Shown: in pieces, positions 47,161 through 58,685 of the stretch
Numbering within the stretch: position 1 is the first letter of the stretch
How the letters are laid out: the number at the start of each line of letters is the position of its first letter
NCBI GenBank assembly: GCA_011109175.1
Contig: RDEW01000001.1
Coordinates: 446,395-510,394, forward strand
DNA from: Dicyema japonicum
Taxonomy: Eukaryota; Dicyemida; Rhombozoa; Dicyemidae
DNA length: 64,000 nt
Reading direction: 5' to 3'
Notes under the pieces: model-generated
Databases searched by the model: none
What the model saw: the letters and a program-made list of their open reading frames with translations, nothing else
Told to the model about the DNA's origin: nothing
Made by a program: the position numbers and the translations under genes

Positions 47161-47689
47161 GAATATGTCCTAACCTCAGGACTGAACAGAAGCAACAATC
47201 CAGCTACTTCATTCTTTCATAGTAATTTGATTGTTTTGGAGTTATCTTGAATTAAATAATATAAAAGATAATCTGTAACCTAGTCATGCATTTGACTTGT
47301 TATCTCAGCTTGTCTTTCTCTACAAGCATCCCCCATATAGCACATGCGTCATCTTTTCCATGAATATTGTATTGAACAGGGAGAACTTAATTATATGAAC
47401 CGAAAGAAGCGTAATAATTTGAGTATCTGCAAAAAAGGGGACATCAGAGAGGCCTTAAAATAATCCCAAATATAGAACATCTCGTAAACCTCCACCAAAG
47501 TCAAGGGTCTTTTAATAAAAATTACTCTTTCAAGCTCCTATATCGTCAGCCAACATTCTCATAGAGTCTTCCGCGGTTTCAAATTCCTTTCAGCGTTTAG
47601 GTCATTATTCAGTACATCTGGAAGAGTTAATCTTTGTCTTCCACGAACACATCCATGTAAAGAAAACTAATCTATACAAAACAAATCCA
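47161..47689. other. Intergenic; nothing identified
   Basis: No recognised content. Confidence 0.35.
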
Positions 47690-48385
47690 ACGCATCTCCC
47701 TTACCTAGTAACTACCGTATAGCTATGAAAAAGACCAAATTTGTTGTTTGGGGTGAAAAATTTCATCAAATATTTATCGACGTTTAAGACAAAGATAGAA
47801 TCTGATTCTTTAATAAATTTAATTAAAAGTTTTGATTCGATTTTCAGGGTCATCAATCTCTCTATCACATCTGATTGTTGTTTCATGAGTTCAAGAGATT
47901 GTGAAATGATTCCTATTTCATCCCAAGACCTCTGAGAAAGTTCCTATGTTAAGGAGAACTATTCCAACTTCTCCCATTGTGTTTTCAAGTGTATATCTGT
48001 GATGATAGCCAACACATGAAGCACACGGAGAAAGAAAATCAAGGAGCGAAATGTCGGCCGCAAATCTGAGACAAAAGTCACCCTGAGGATACTTCTTCCA
48101 GCCTATATTGTTGAGTCTGACATTGAGAGTAAAGACTTTAGTGTTGAATCGTTGGTGCTTAAGATATCCCAATGCCTAAAGGCTGGCAAGAATCTCAGAA
48201 CGAAAAGTAACTTGGGGTTAAAAGAAAGAAGAATGACACCTGTGAATCAAGATCCTCAGCCTAGTAGAGTCCTTCGAGAAAAGATCACTCCTAAGACCCC
48301 AGTCATTAAAATAAACTTAAAGGAAAGACGATTCACCAACGTCAGTTATATTTGCATCAGTAAACTGATCTTTATTTTTATTTAT
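47690..48385. other. Region with exon-like open frames on both strands (one or two unknown genes)
   Basis: Minus strand 47930-47700 encodes a helical stretch (SWDEIGIISQSLELMKQQSD, VIERLMTLKIESKLLIKFIK) that could join upstream sequence through a 28-nt GT-AG intron. Plus strand about 48030-48383 encodes a basic stretch (ERNVGRKSETKVTLRILLPA, VESLVLKISQCLKAGKNLRT) ending after a 20-nt intron (48339-48358) with an immediate TAA. Both cannot be fully coding where they overlap. No family recognised. Confidence 0.35.
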
Positions 48386-48589
48386 TAACAGGCTTACAAT
48401 CTTTGATAAGCCCAGCACAAACAGTAATAACTAATTAATCAAAAAGTCTACTGGAGGGTTTTCCACAGCTGCAAGAAATGGAAGTCTTTCTTTGTTGATT
48501 CCGGATGGACTGTTTCTGTAGAAGTGGAAACTGAATGCACTTAACTAGTTGTTTACTTTAACTTCTTTCTCGGTGTATCTGGGGTTAAT

Positions 48590-49560
48590 AAATCAATTAA
48601 ATTATATTTAATCAAAAAAGGAACCCAAGAGAGAACGTCTGCCTGTGCCAACAAATTCCATCCTTCAATAGTTCATCACATTAGAGCTATCCTCTTGTAA
48701 TTTTCATCACACGTCCTACCATCGCGGACATCCCTTCATTCTTCGGCGGAGGTTTTCATAATAGTAATTTACACAGGTTGAGATGGTCAGAGAGAAAGCA
48801 GGAAAGATCTCTTTCAGCAACTGTGTAGTGCCAGAAGTACTTTTTGCCTCACGGACGGGATCTGATTGACGAGAATCGACCTTCGATGAAAAATCCATCT
48901 TTCTAAATTCGAACCCACGACTGTCAGATCCATGTCATCAGACGTTATGTTCATCCAAGGTCTAAGATGATTGATAACGAATTACAGATTTCGTCCGACC
49001 TCACCCGTAGCATTCAAGATGAGATATTTGATGTGACAGAGACGGAGTACATCAAATCCGTCGTTGCTGCGACTAAGTAGAATTCGGCCTTCGTTACGAG
49101 AAATCCAAGTTTCCAGAGATTGAACAATAGCCCGCAGGTCTTCTGATGCACCTTGATGTTTAGGCATCAACAAGCAAAAAGTATTCAAGTGATGGCAAAA
49201 CTATCATTATAGGTAAGAAGTCGGAGGGCGGTCCTCATGTCACAGTTTTAAGCCAATTCGTTCCTTGAGACCTGATTCCGGTCCGACTGAGCTTTTGGAG
49301 GGCAAGGTATATCCGAAATCACACGCTTGTCAGAAGAAATCTGCAAATGGAACTTTTATGATGTACCAGATTGATTTTCCAGACTGATCTAGCTCTTGTA
49401 GCCTCCAAGAAAATATGAGACAAAAAAACATCAACTACTGTCTATCTCAAAATAACAAGAGAAGATCGTTAATAAAACGGCTGAGGCTGGAAGAGGCCTC
49501 TTGTATTTCTGATGTGTGCTCATTTCTATGGAGGTGATTGAGTCTGGGCCCTTGGAGTTT
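48590..49560 (-). mobile_element. Possible old LINE remnant
   Basis: Minus-strand pieces TYNDSFAIT (cf. TYADDFAIT), ASEDLRAIVQSLETWISRNE and a decayed end (REAKSTSGTTQLLKEIFPAF) are arranged like an RT after its catalytic box. Weak. Confidence 0.35.
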
Positions 49561-50605
49561 AGTTGCGGGACATTGAGATTGGTTCTCTGATTTCATCCCA
49601 GGTAAATCTAGTCATATAATTTTTCGGTTTAATCCTCTGGTAGTAATTTTGGTTGGATATAGAAGATAATATTTCATTAAAGAGAATGAGGACTTTGGAT
49701 GAGTTTCTTTTGACATTATAGATTCTAGAGATATCAGCATTATCCTCGTAAGACTATTACTTTTTTAATCATTTTTTTATTTTTGTGTTTAAAAGAAAAA
49801 AAGAATTTTGCCCATTGTGGCGAATAATTTATCTTCTCCAAGATTGGTGCAATTACCGATGAAATAATCTCTTTGGAAGGCACGTGTCGTGATATTCTAT
49901 TAAAAGCTTTGCATATATCGATAGAGGTGGTTTATGGTTATTAAATTCATTGATAAAATTATTTTAGTCAGGTGGGGGTAGTTGAATGTTGTGGAAGAAA
50001 TCCATGTTGTGATTTTGATAGATTGATAAATTGGTAGATGTGGTTAAGCACAAATTTTGGATATGACAAAAAGAAGAAAAATAGGACAAAAAGATCTTGG
50101 ATCACGTGAACTTGTTCAATTTCAGAATAGGAATGATTGTTGACTATTTCCATAAGACGGGGATAAATACTTAGTCTAGAGAAGCAGTGAAAACTTTTTC
50201 GAGACCGCTTAGCCCTTTTGGGCAGAGGTAACTAAAAATTCAATTCAGTCCTTTAGATGACTTGTTTGTCATTTTTATTAACATCACACTTCCATTATAG
50301 TTATTTTAAGTTGGTATATTAATTTGATCTCCTGGTGTTGTGTGCTTTTGTGGTGCGTAATTGTATCGTAAATTGATAATTACCTCGGACCTGAACTAAG
50401 AATTACCACTGAACCTCATCATGGAGCGACGTAACATCATGGAGCAACACACATTATACTAAAGAGACTGGATATGACATGCTCTTCATGTGGTTGTGGA
50501 AATGCACGCAAATATGGGCTTTTATGCTGTCTTGTGGGGACTTTTCCACCTCGGATGTGTAAAGATGTCTCAGCAAACAGAATGCTCGCTCTACCTCAAT
50601 GATGT
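49561..50605. other. Intergenic; nothing identified
   Basis: AT-rich, no recognised gene or repeat. Confidence 0.4.
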
Positions 50606-50609
50606 GGAC

Positions 50610-51560
50610 TTCTCTTCTTGTCGGATCTAAGGAAAGCCATGAAGACTCCAATCAAAATCCAAAAACCCGTCCGGATCCCTACAGCTACATGTTTGGCCTC
50701 TGCAATTGAAGATGCTTTCACGTCCTACGACCAAGAGGCCTGGCTAAAATTCCTCAGTTTCGTCCCACTGGTACTCGGAATTCTATTTATCGATTCAAAA
50801 AAAGATCAACGGAACACAAGAGAAAGAACGACACTCGGGAACTCCCTTTCCTCGAAAATGAAGAACATCCAGGTTTTCAATACACATTGTCTCACCAAGA
50901 GGGAAGATGTCCTGAAACCAAAACACCCTGATGCCAATCCTCCGTTTTTTGAGTGGCCCGGACAAACTCCGAGAAAGAGTAAATCGTAAGCTTTTTGAAG
51001 GCGACGTCCGAGCGCCGTTGCGCGTGTTGCCAGCGACTATATAGTCTTGACCTGCGACGCCTGAAGTGCTCGAACAGCTCAGACAAAAAACATCCATTCC
51101 CCCGGCAGATTACCGCCCATTCGTGCTCCCGGGAAATGTGCCAAGGACGACCGTCACAGGAGGCGAAGTGTGTTGTGGCATTTCGTCGTTTGCTGTGAGT
51201 AGCAATGAAGGTCTTGATGGCCCGGTCACATCAAGGATCTCACGACTGGGGCTACTGCAGAAGCTTGCTGCAACCTTGTTAATCAATTACAAAACTGGTT
51301 ATACTTATTTTGAACGAAAATATTCCCCCTCAGCAAGGGAGCTTCTTTTCAGCGCATATCTACTGGCCTTCAAAAAACCCGAAGTTGGGGTCCGCCCTAT
51401 TTCAGAAAGCTGACAGCCAAAATCACATGCAGTATTGTCTGTCTAAGAATATCTGAAAAATTATCCTCCTCCAACTAGGGAGTCGGTTTAAAGAACGGAC
51501 TCTCGTTTCGATTATGAATTTGTTCGGAATCAGACAGACACGTGGCAGTGTGTGTCCCAT
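50610..51560 (+). mobile_element. LINE-E, N-terminal part and RT start
   Basis: EAWLKFLSFVPLVLGILFID, then RVNRKLFEGDVRAPLRVLPA, LEQLRQKTSIPPADYRPFVL, SNEGLDGPVTSRISRL, FSAYLLAFKKPEVGVRPIS, and RISEKLSSSN.GVGLKNG. This is the region before and at the beginning of the RT in the same group as 44846-45617. Two frame changes and stops. Confidence 0.8.
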
Positions 51561-52544
51561 GCTCTTCTATGGATGAATCGCAGATTGTGACGCACGGAGG
51601 AAACCAGATGACTCCTAGAACGCGATAAAAATTAAGAAATGACACTGGTTTATTGTTTGCTTAATGAGAATGAGACATCATCACAAACTATGGACTTCTT
51701 TTGACAAAACTGAACTCAGTGGTCCCCGTCGGATCGTTTATTTCTTCACGAGCTACGAATACCTAGGTATAGAATATCCCTAAGAAGGGAAGTCTATTTT
51801 AAATCAAAAAAATTATAGGCCGATTAGCTTTATTTGTAATATTTCAAACTTGAAATATAGAAAAAATGATTTCGATTGATTATCAAAATATATTTAAGAC
51901 GAACAGTTTCTTCTGGAGGATCAGTGATGTTACCACTGTTATGAAGGGATGCACTATAAAACTGGAGGAGCATTCGTTCAGTTTTGTGACTGAAAGATTC
52001 GACACCCTTCAAATTCATCTCTTGGGAGATAAAGTCTTTGTTTAACGCAAGTGCATGTAGTTGTCCCTAAGAATTTGGCTGATATTTTGTCGACATGTTA
52101 AAATTTTTCAATTCAATGTTGAAAGTGCATATTGCTATAAAAAAGTTTACCGAGTTTAAATTTTTGATTGGCGCAAATGTTTTTTCTTAGATCTTCATAA
52201 TTTCTCTAAAAAATTTTTATTCTAAAACTGTAATTATTCGATCTTGTTACTTTCGTAATACATTTTACTTTAGTCTCTAATGAATTGATGGGTAAATGTC
52301 GGTAAAAGAGAGTTGTTTGTTATGAGTTCTATGTGACAAATAAAAATTATGTTGTAGTGAATAACTCCAGATGACAGTCTTTATTAAAGCTTTGTTGATT
52401 TGGATTTTTAGAAGGTAAAAGTTATGATGGATGAAGGGAATAATAATAAGTTTAATATTGAACTTTAATGTTATGACGATATAAATGAATTATTACAAAA
52501 ATATAATGCGTTAAGTATATTATTCAGTAATTAAAAGTATTGGC
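51561..52544. other. Intergenic; upstream region of the 7TM receptor gene
   Basis: AT-rich, particularly from about 52090 onward; no recognised feature. Confidence 0.4.
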
Positions 52545-54497
52545 ATGTGGGGTATAATATTGATTGTGGGTTCAATGATTAAAATCTTAAATAATGGTTA
52601 CGATTTAATTATTTTAGTTGTTTGCTTCGATCATAGTGGCAAAGAAAAACTTAATGTTACTTGTAATAATGTGTAAATAATTCAGGTTTCAACGAAACTT
52701 TGAAATCCGTTTTATTATATGGGAAGAATATTGATGGACTGAAAGAAATTTTGTTGTCAGAGGTTGAATGATAAATTATTAGTAGAATTTAAAAAATGTA
52801 AAAAATCAACAAATTGGTTTAAAAACAAGTAATTTTTTGAATGACCACAATAACATCAATTTATACAAAGCCAATTGTATTTTACTGCATTTTTATGAAA
52901 TAACTGAAAGGTTTATAGTCGAATTCAAAGAATCTGTGAAATCATTTATGAATAATGAAATCCTATCAAAGGAATGTTTACTCAATATTTATGGTATTTG
53001 TTTTATGTATTATTAGATATATTTCAATCCGTCAATGTAATTGTCTAATTTACTTTAGTTTACTAATTCTGTCAAGATGATTGATCATAACATTGAGTCT
53101 GCCAAGAAAATACCCGATGACCACAAAATACAGTAGTTTTAATGTAATTTAGTTTATTTAATACTTTGACGAACATTAATGATGAAATACTAAATTTTGA
53201 ATATAGGGGAGATTCACTAACGATTGTTGATTTCGTTACTACAGATTCTTCAGTGGAAACATCAGTCTATGGAAATGTTATAAAAATAGAGTATTATACT
53301 AAAATAACATCACACGGTTGATCATATCATCTAATATTAGTGAGAGTTGTCACTGTACAATCTCAGGATGACATTTTCAAACAACTCTCACAACCGAAAA
53401 ATAAAGTAGATAATATTATAACCGACGTTACCTCCCTTAGTCTTAATACTTCCGCATTAATTACAATAAAATTTGCAATTCGACAAAAAAATAAAAGAGT
53501 ACATTACCTAACTTATATTAGGACAAACTCCAATGTATTTCTATTGGGCACATTGGAGATGATGTAATAGACGAAGGACTGCCAACTTTAAAGGATGGAA
53601 TGGCCACTTGTGTGTTTGACCATAACACTTCATTTGCTGTTTTATTTGTAAGACTTTATGTTACAAAAGAATCCTGATTTCGAATACAGTATCGACCACC
53701 CAGTGTCGTATGTTGTAATTATTGGAATGTCAATATCCTCAATCTCGATTATAATCTCAATTCTAATGTTTTTAAGACAACTCAAGTTTATCAAATTTTA
53801 AATTTTCAGAGTTCTAGTAAAATCAAATTTTCAGGTCATTTTGTTAAATCTTGAAATTTCCATGCTGCTGTTTTACATAACTTTTAGTTTGGGAATAATT
53901 TATCCCAAAAAGAAATCATATTTGGAGTGTTCATTTGTAGGAATGTTACTCCACTTTGAAATTCTGTCACAATTTATGTGGATGCTGACCGAGTCGGTCG
54001 TTCATTATCTAAAATTTGCAAAAGTCTTGGGAACTTGTAGTCATTTCATAGCAAAGTCGATGCTACTGAGTTGGGGTTGATTATTTTGTTTATTTTCTGG
54101 ATTGCCACTGCTCGTTAGTCTGTCAATATTACTTGTTAATAAAAGTAATTACCATTCGAATGGAAGATGCTTAATTTCAGGAATTGAGTTGAAATTGACG
54201 TTGATAGCCCCAGTTGTCGTCATCGTTCTTATCAATGTTGTTTTGTTTGCACTCATCTTTAAAACTTTAAAAAGTATAAAACATATTTCAAAAACCAAAT
54301 CAATTGAAAATAGAATTTTGATCTTTCTTTTTATATTTTCAGGTTTTTGTCGATTAATTTAAGGAATTCCCTGGATTCTTATCTTTTTTACCAAATTTGA
54401 CGAATCCAAAGTAGTTGATTATATTTTAAATATATTTATTTGTCCTCAAGGAATATTCGCTCTAATTCTAAACTTTTGTAATCGTCCTTCTAAATGA
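52545..54497 (+). CDS. Adhesion-type G-protein-coupled receptor (GAIN/GPS + 7TM)
   Basis: Thirteen exons join in frame from ATG 52545 to TGA 54497 (560 residues); introns lie at 52597-52617, 52663-52685, 52763-52785, 52994-53016, 53037-53058, 53133-53152, 53317-53340, 53499-53521, 53648-53669, 53786-53809, 54076-54099 and 54343-54363 (20-24 nt). A hydrophobic N-terminus (MWGIILIVGSMIKILNNVVC) can act as signal peptide. The ectodomain ends in a GPS-like motif, LQCISIGHIGDD ... TCVFDHNTSFAVLF (the usual ending is HLTSFAVL). Seven hydrophobic helices follow, e.g. TM1 YVVIIGMSISSISIIISILM, TM3 HFEILSQFMWMLTESVVHYL, TM4 SWGLPLLVSLSILLV, TM5 LIAPVVVIVLINVVLFALIF, TM7 ILNIFICPQGIFALILNFC. These match class B2 spacing. 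The ectodomain has no extra adhesion modules. The intron at 54076-54099 appears to be GT-TG. Ligand unknown. Confidence 0.88.
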
Positions 54498-55322
54498 CTT
54501 ACAATTTCATTTCTTATTATTTAATTACTAATAATAGTTGTAAAGGTCATCAAACAGCCAAACACGTTGAAAGGCTATTTCTGCGAATGTGACAATGGGA
54601 ACTTTTTGCGTATAATAATAAATTAAAAATAATCCTCATGTTCTATAGGGGCACAAAGATCCTATTATTGCTAACAACCAACTATTAATGTTCTGTTCAA
54701 TACGAATAATGCAATGACGGAATACTGTGTCATTCTGCCGCTCCTTTGAAATAAATCCATAATAAATATTAATAACAAAAATTTTCATTTGCGATCATCA
54801 CGATCATAAAAGATTTGAGTAAACCAGAATGGATCGAACTCTTCTATAATTCGCAAGAACAGAACAGAAGACAAGATATATTTTTTCAATAGGATGTATT
54901 TTACATCAGTTGTAGCGAGTCTCGATTGACATGACTTTAATTTTACAAAATTTATCTGATCGGCCTAAACTTTTATTTTTTAACAAACACAATAAAACAC
55001 GAAACAGCAATTCATTTCTATATTTATATATGACAGGTTATAGAAAATGTAAACAATTATAATATATACTTGTGGTTAATATGTTGGTTAAGGATAATAA
55101 TTGCAATATTAAATCAATAATAGCTTAATTGTTGAAAAGTCATTTTACATCTGTTAACAAGATAACTAAAATATATTTTCTGCAATCTAAAAACCAAAGG
55201 TACAAGAAAGTATTTGTAATAAGCCATTTGAACTTGTAAAATATTGATTGTTATGTCATAATATTATTTCCAATACTTTATTGACACGAACATCTCCAAA
55301 TCAATCAGGTCAAGAAAGTTAT
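54498..55322. other. Intergenic, AT-rich; nothing identified
   Basis: No recognised gene; ends at SINE copy 3. Confidence 0.4.
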
Positions 55323-55535
55323 AATAACACCAGCTCTTAAGAAATTCATAATACCTACGAATAAGAACACGTGCTTTATTTTAGAGTAAAGAACAATTAT
55401 CTCAACTAATCGTTGAAAAGGATCCAATGAATATTGTTTATTTTTTTGTCTCTGTAGACAATTCGGTTCAGCAGTGAGATGTTCACTGATGACAGAGTCA
55501 TTCGTTAAAATGAGTGGAAACTTCTATATTATATA
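55323..55535 (-). mobile_element. tRNA-derived SINE, copy 3 (decayed, tRNA part missing)
   Basis: Aligns by eye with the body and 3' end of SINE copy 2 in the same orientation: AATAACACC..., TTAGAGTAAAGAACAATTAT, CTCAACTAATCG, GTAGACAATTCGGTTCAGCA, GTGAGATGTTCACTGATGAC, AGAGTCATTCGTTAAA. Many substitutions and an old deletion of the tRNA-like 5' part. No duplication seen. Confidence 0.8.
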
Positions 55536-55648
55536 TAAAATATTCCATCACATCACGATACCTAATCTAGATACAACTACCATTAAATTTTAATTAAAAA
55601 ATAAATAATACTTAAATTTTCAGATTTTATATTAATTTTATTTAAATT

Positions 55649-55672
55649 AATAATATTTTTGTTGGTTAACCT
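55649..55672. repeat. 24-bp match to 1251-1274 in inverted orientation
   Basis: Reverse complement begins AGGTTAACCAACAAAAATAT and is the same as 1251-1274; AT-rich similarity continues. Possibly ends of a small transposon family. Confidence 0.55.
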
Positions 55673-55761
55673 AAAAATAAATAGCTTTTCAAACATGGTT
55701 TAATAGGCCGGTTATTTGTCACTGATAATCAGAATTATTTACTGTTTTTGTTGTAATAAAA

Positions 55762-56583
55762 ATGCTCAGTGATTCCAGCGAGTAAGCATATGATGATTTA
55801 TAACAATATTTTATTAAAAATATTTAAAATGTGAATAAACATGATTTTAGTTCAATTCAGCAGCCAATAAGAGAACTTTCAATCTTCGAACAGTACACAA
55901 TCGACTTTAATTCTATTTTTGGAGGTAATTTAACTTAGATTTAGTTTATATTTTGTTTCTCAATCTAAACTTACATAGATAAACGTTTATCGGAAAAAAA
56001 TGATGAAAAATTGGACCAGTCTTATCAAAACTTAAACAAAACTATAATGATGTTATTGGAATCTAAGCCGGAGGTATGATCGCGTACCAATTAAATATGC
56101 TTATTAGTACTGTGCTGTTCATTTCCGGTTAATTATAATCCGATTTTCTTTACTTTATCAACTTACAATTATGGTAGAAATTTGATGGAAATCAATATTC
56201 AGATCAGAATTGTTCTAATACTCACGTTTCCAATGATAGTGACGTCATTGATGACGATATTGTACCTCGTATTCTCCCTTTGTAATTCTTTTGCCTGATG
56301 TGATAGATACAGCTATATACATTTGGAGTTTTCGGTCTACTGCGTTAGTTCGACACTCAAAAGAAGACATTCACATTCTTCCTCACAAAAGAATAGGTCC
56401 AATTCTAAGTCTTCGGTATTACCTTTCTCCCACTAATAGCTAAAAGGTCAAATCCCCAAAACAGAATCTTTGAAGAATAATAGAATGCTGGGAAAATGCC
56501 GAAAAGTCTATGGAGTAGGGAGAAGGGATGCCTGGTGTAATCAGTGCAAGTGGAAGAAGGCGTGCTCACGTTTTGATCAATAA
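55762..56583 (+). CDS. C-clamp DNA-binding protein (ZNF395/ZNF704/SLC2A4RG-like)
   Basis: Six exons give an intact 181-residue frame from ATG 55762 to TAA 56583. Introns: 55782-55850 (69 nt), 55925-55978 (54), 56074-56177 (104), 56282-56306 (25) and 56416-56439 (24), all GT-AG. The C-terminus reads [20 protein letters not shown] followed by WKKACSRF, the C-clamp with four cysteines that ends ZNF395, ZNF704 and SLC2A4RG (C-R-K-V-Y-G...W-C-x-x-C-x-W-K-K-A-C-x-R-F). That module binds GC-rich DNA. A serine/basic region ([17 protein letters not shown]) precedes it and the N-terminus is acidic/helical ([20 protein letters not shown]). The C2H2 finger of the vertebrate proteins was not found. Its first three introns are longer than elsewhere in the window. 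Confidence 0.85.
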
Positions 56584-57064
56584 TATTATTTTACAAAAAT
56601 ATTTAGATTTAATTATTTTACAAGATTAAGTGTAATATTGTATTAAAGTTAGTTAAATCGGATTAATGCGTACTATTTGTTCTAATTACATTGATTACGT
56701 CAAACCAATGATGAATTCTTTTATCGATTAATAATGAAACTATAAGAAAATTAACTCTTTTTAGCAGCACCGAATATACCCCATGAACTTAAATACGCCT
56801 CTAATGTTCAAGTAATGTCTTAAGGGATTCATAAACTTGACCACCAAATCTAAAATCAAATTTTCATTTTTGGATTAACAAATTTTTGGAATTCAGCATA
56901 TTTCTTAGACGAGTAAGCCAAGTGGGTAATTATTAGAATATTGAGGTGTGACGTACATCATTTCTTTTGTTTTTATTTTTTCGTAGGTAACGTCAGAAAT
57001 ATTGTAGAAACCTTATTCAGGGGATGAAAATATGTAAAATTGTAAGATTATTGAAAATTAGTAA
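56584..57064. other. Intergenic; possibly decayed 18S upstream of the rRNA fragment
   Basis: AT-rich; the last 70 bp may be decayed 18S sequence but could not be aligned reliably. Confidence 0.35.
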
Positions 57065-57315
57065 AATGGCAACACAGAAAACGTCACCCTGACCGAACAC
57101 AGTAAGGATTGGCAGATTAATAACTTTTTCTTTATACTGTGGGTACAGGCTCCGTTGTTGGTTGGTGGAGTGATCTCTCTGGTTAATTCCGATAACGGAC
57201 GAGACTAAACCTACCTACTAGTTGTTCAACTTCTTAGAGAGATCAGTGTTTAAAACACTTGAATGTGAGCAATAACAGGTCTGTGATTGCCCTTTGACGT
57301 TCGGGGCTGCACGCA
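57065..57315 (+). rRNA. 18S rRNA fragment (3' third, partial)
   Basis: Recognisable universal 18S stretches in the right order: CACAGTAAGGATTGGCAGAT, CTGTGGGT, GTTGGTTGGTGGAGTGAT, CTCTGGTTAATTCCGATAAC, CAACTTCTTAGAGAGAT, GAGCAATAACAGGTCTGTGA, CGGGGCTGCACGC. The fragment covers only about 250 nt of an 18S gene and breaks off where the next helix should begin; LINE-E sequence follows about 150 bp later. It is either a pseudogene fragment or a remnant of an rDNA unit. It differs from the usual metazoan sequence at several places. Confidence 0.88.
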
Positions 57316-57459
57316 GCTAAGAAAGCATTAGATGTCTTGTTTGGAAAAGTAAGCTAAACCTTAAAATTTTTTTGTGACGGGAATCAAGGCTTGTAATTTC
57401 ACGCGACTTGTTGTGGTATTGAAAAAGATTAACTCTACGTAATCCTTCTGAACAAATAT

Positions 57460-58685
57460 ATGAGTTAATTTCAAACGTGACACACGAAGACTTCTGATCA
57501 GGATTCCCAAAGATGGCCGTTTATCTGTCGCGAACTGTCTATACGAGTGTATTGAAGGGCAGTCTCTTCGGCCGACTCTAAGGATTGGGTAAGATTATTT
57601 TACTTCGCTCCAAACACAAAATGCATACTCAATAAGAGGGGGAAAGAAGAGAAATCACTCAAGTCAATAGTAAAAGAAAATATCCACACATTATCCACTA
57701 AGAACTTATTTGTTGACTCTTAATGCACAGGTACAGATTCCAAAACTATGAGAAGCAAACATCGATTGTCTCGGACAAACAAAGATTACGAAATGCAATA
57801 CGTCGAAAGCTTTCTGTAGATGGAATCTGTGCGGCCGTACACTTACTATAGTGAAACAGGACTTGTTGATATTGACCCGGATATATGAAATTTAAATATG
57901 AGGATCTCAGATATGAGAGATTTAATAAAAGTTGAACTACTCAAGCTTTTATATCTACTCCGATGTTCACCCTGCTACGAACAATACGACACTCTACTTT
58001 CAATATACAAATCTCTCAAGCAAACTGTTGAGTCACTAATTAACGTCCGCTTCGACGAACTTGGTTGGAAACAATGTAAGCTTCCCTCTGGATTTGTGGT
58101 GTCGGTCTGAGATCGGCGCTGGAGGTTGCGTACCCGACATATCTATCGTCTCTCTCAAGCTGCAGCCATTTGACACGGCAAGTCCTTCATAACACTATTG
58201 GACTTCGCTGGAATGAGTCATTTGACGAAGCTTGTAGGAAATTGAACGGGTCCGGACTCAAAATCCCCGAAGACACAACAAAGAAAAGTAATTGGGATAA
58301 CATTGTCTGCTCCAAAATTTTGGAAGACCTTAAAAAAGAAGCAAATCAACATCGTCTGGCTTGTTTGGTGTCAGCTTCAAGTAGAGGGAGTGGAACATGG
58401 CTTGGTGCAATACCTTGCCCAAACCTCAGGACCTTTCTGGACGACGATTCTTTGAGGATTGGAATCTGAGAAAGGCTGGGACTAGACGTTTGCCAGGAGC
58501 ACCGATGCCGATGCGGGAAAACAGTCGATGCGAAGGGATTGCACCCGCTGTCCTGCAGAAGAAGCGCCGGAAGGGGACCACGTCATGCTGCTCTGAACGA
58601 TGTGATCGTCAGAACTCTGAAGGCTACAGTCTTCTCAGCACAGCTTGAACCAGTTTTGAGGTCACTCGACGAAAAACCAAGCCAA
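57460..58685 (+). mobile_element. LINE-E, N-terminal segment joined to C-terminal segment (internal deletion)
   Basis: 57590-57840: WVRLFYFAPNTKCILNKRGK then QRLRNAIRRKLSVDGICAAV, the part before the RT. From about 57900 the sequence jumps to the end of the element: LPSGFVVSV-type block, [60 protein letters not shown]. The whole RT core is missing. Matches the C-terminal domain of 44846-45617. Some stops and frame changes. Confidence 0.85.

Noticed and set aside
48895-48960. tRNA-like box B (GTGGGTTCGAATTTAGA on the minus strand)
   Set aside because: No matching box A or cloverleaf could be drawn upstream; it may be chance or a very old SINE.
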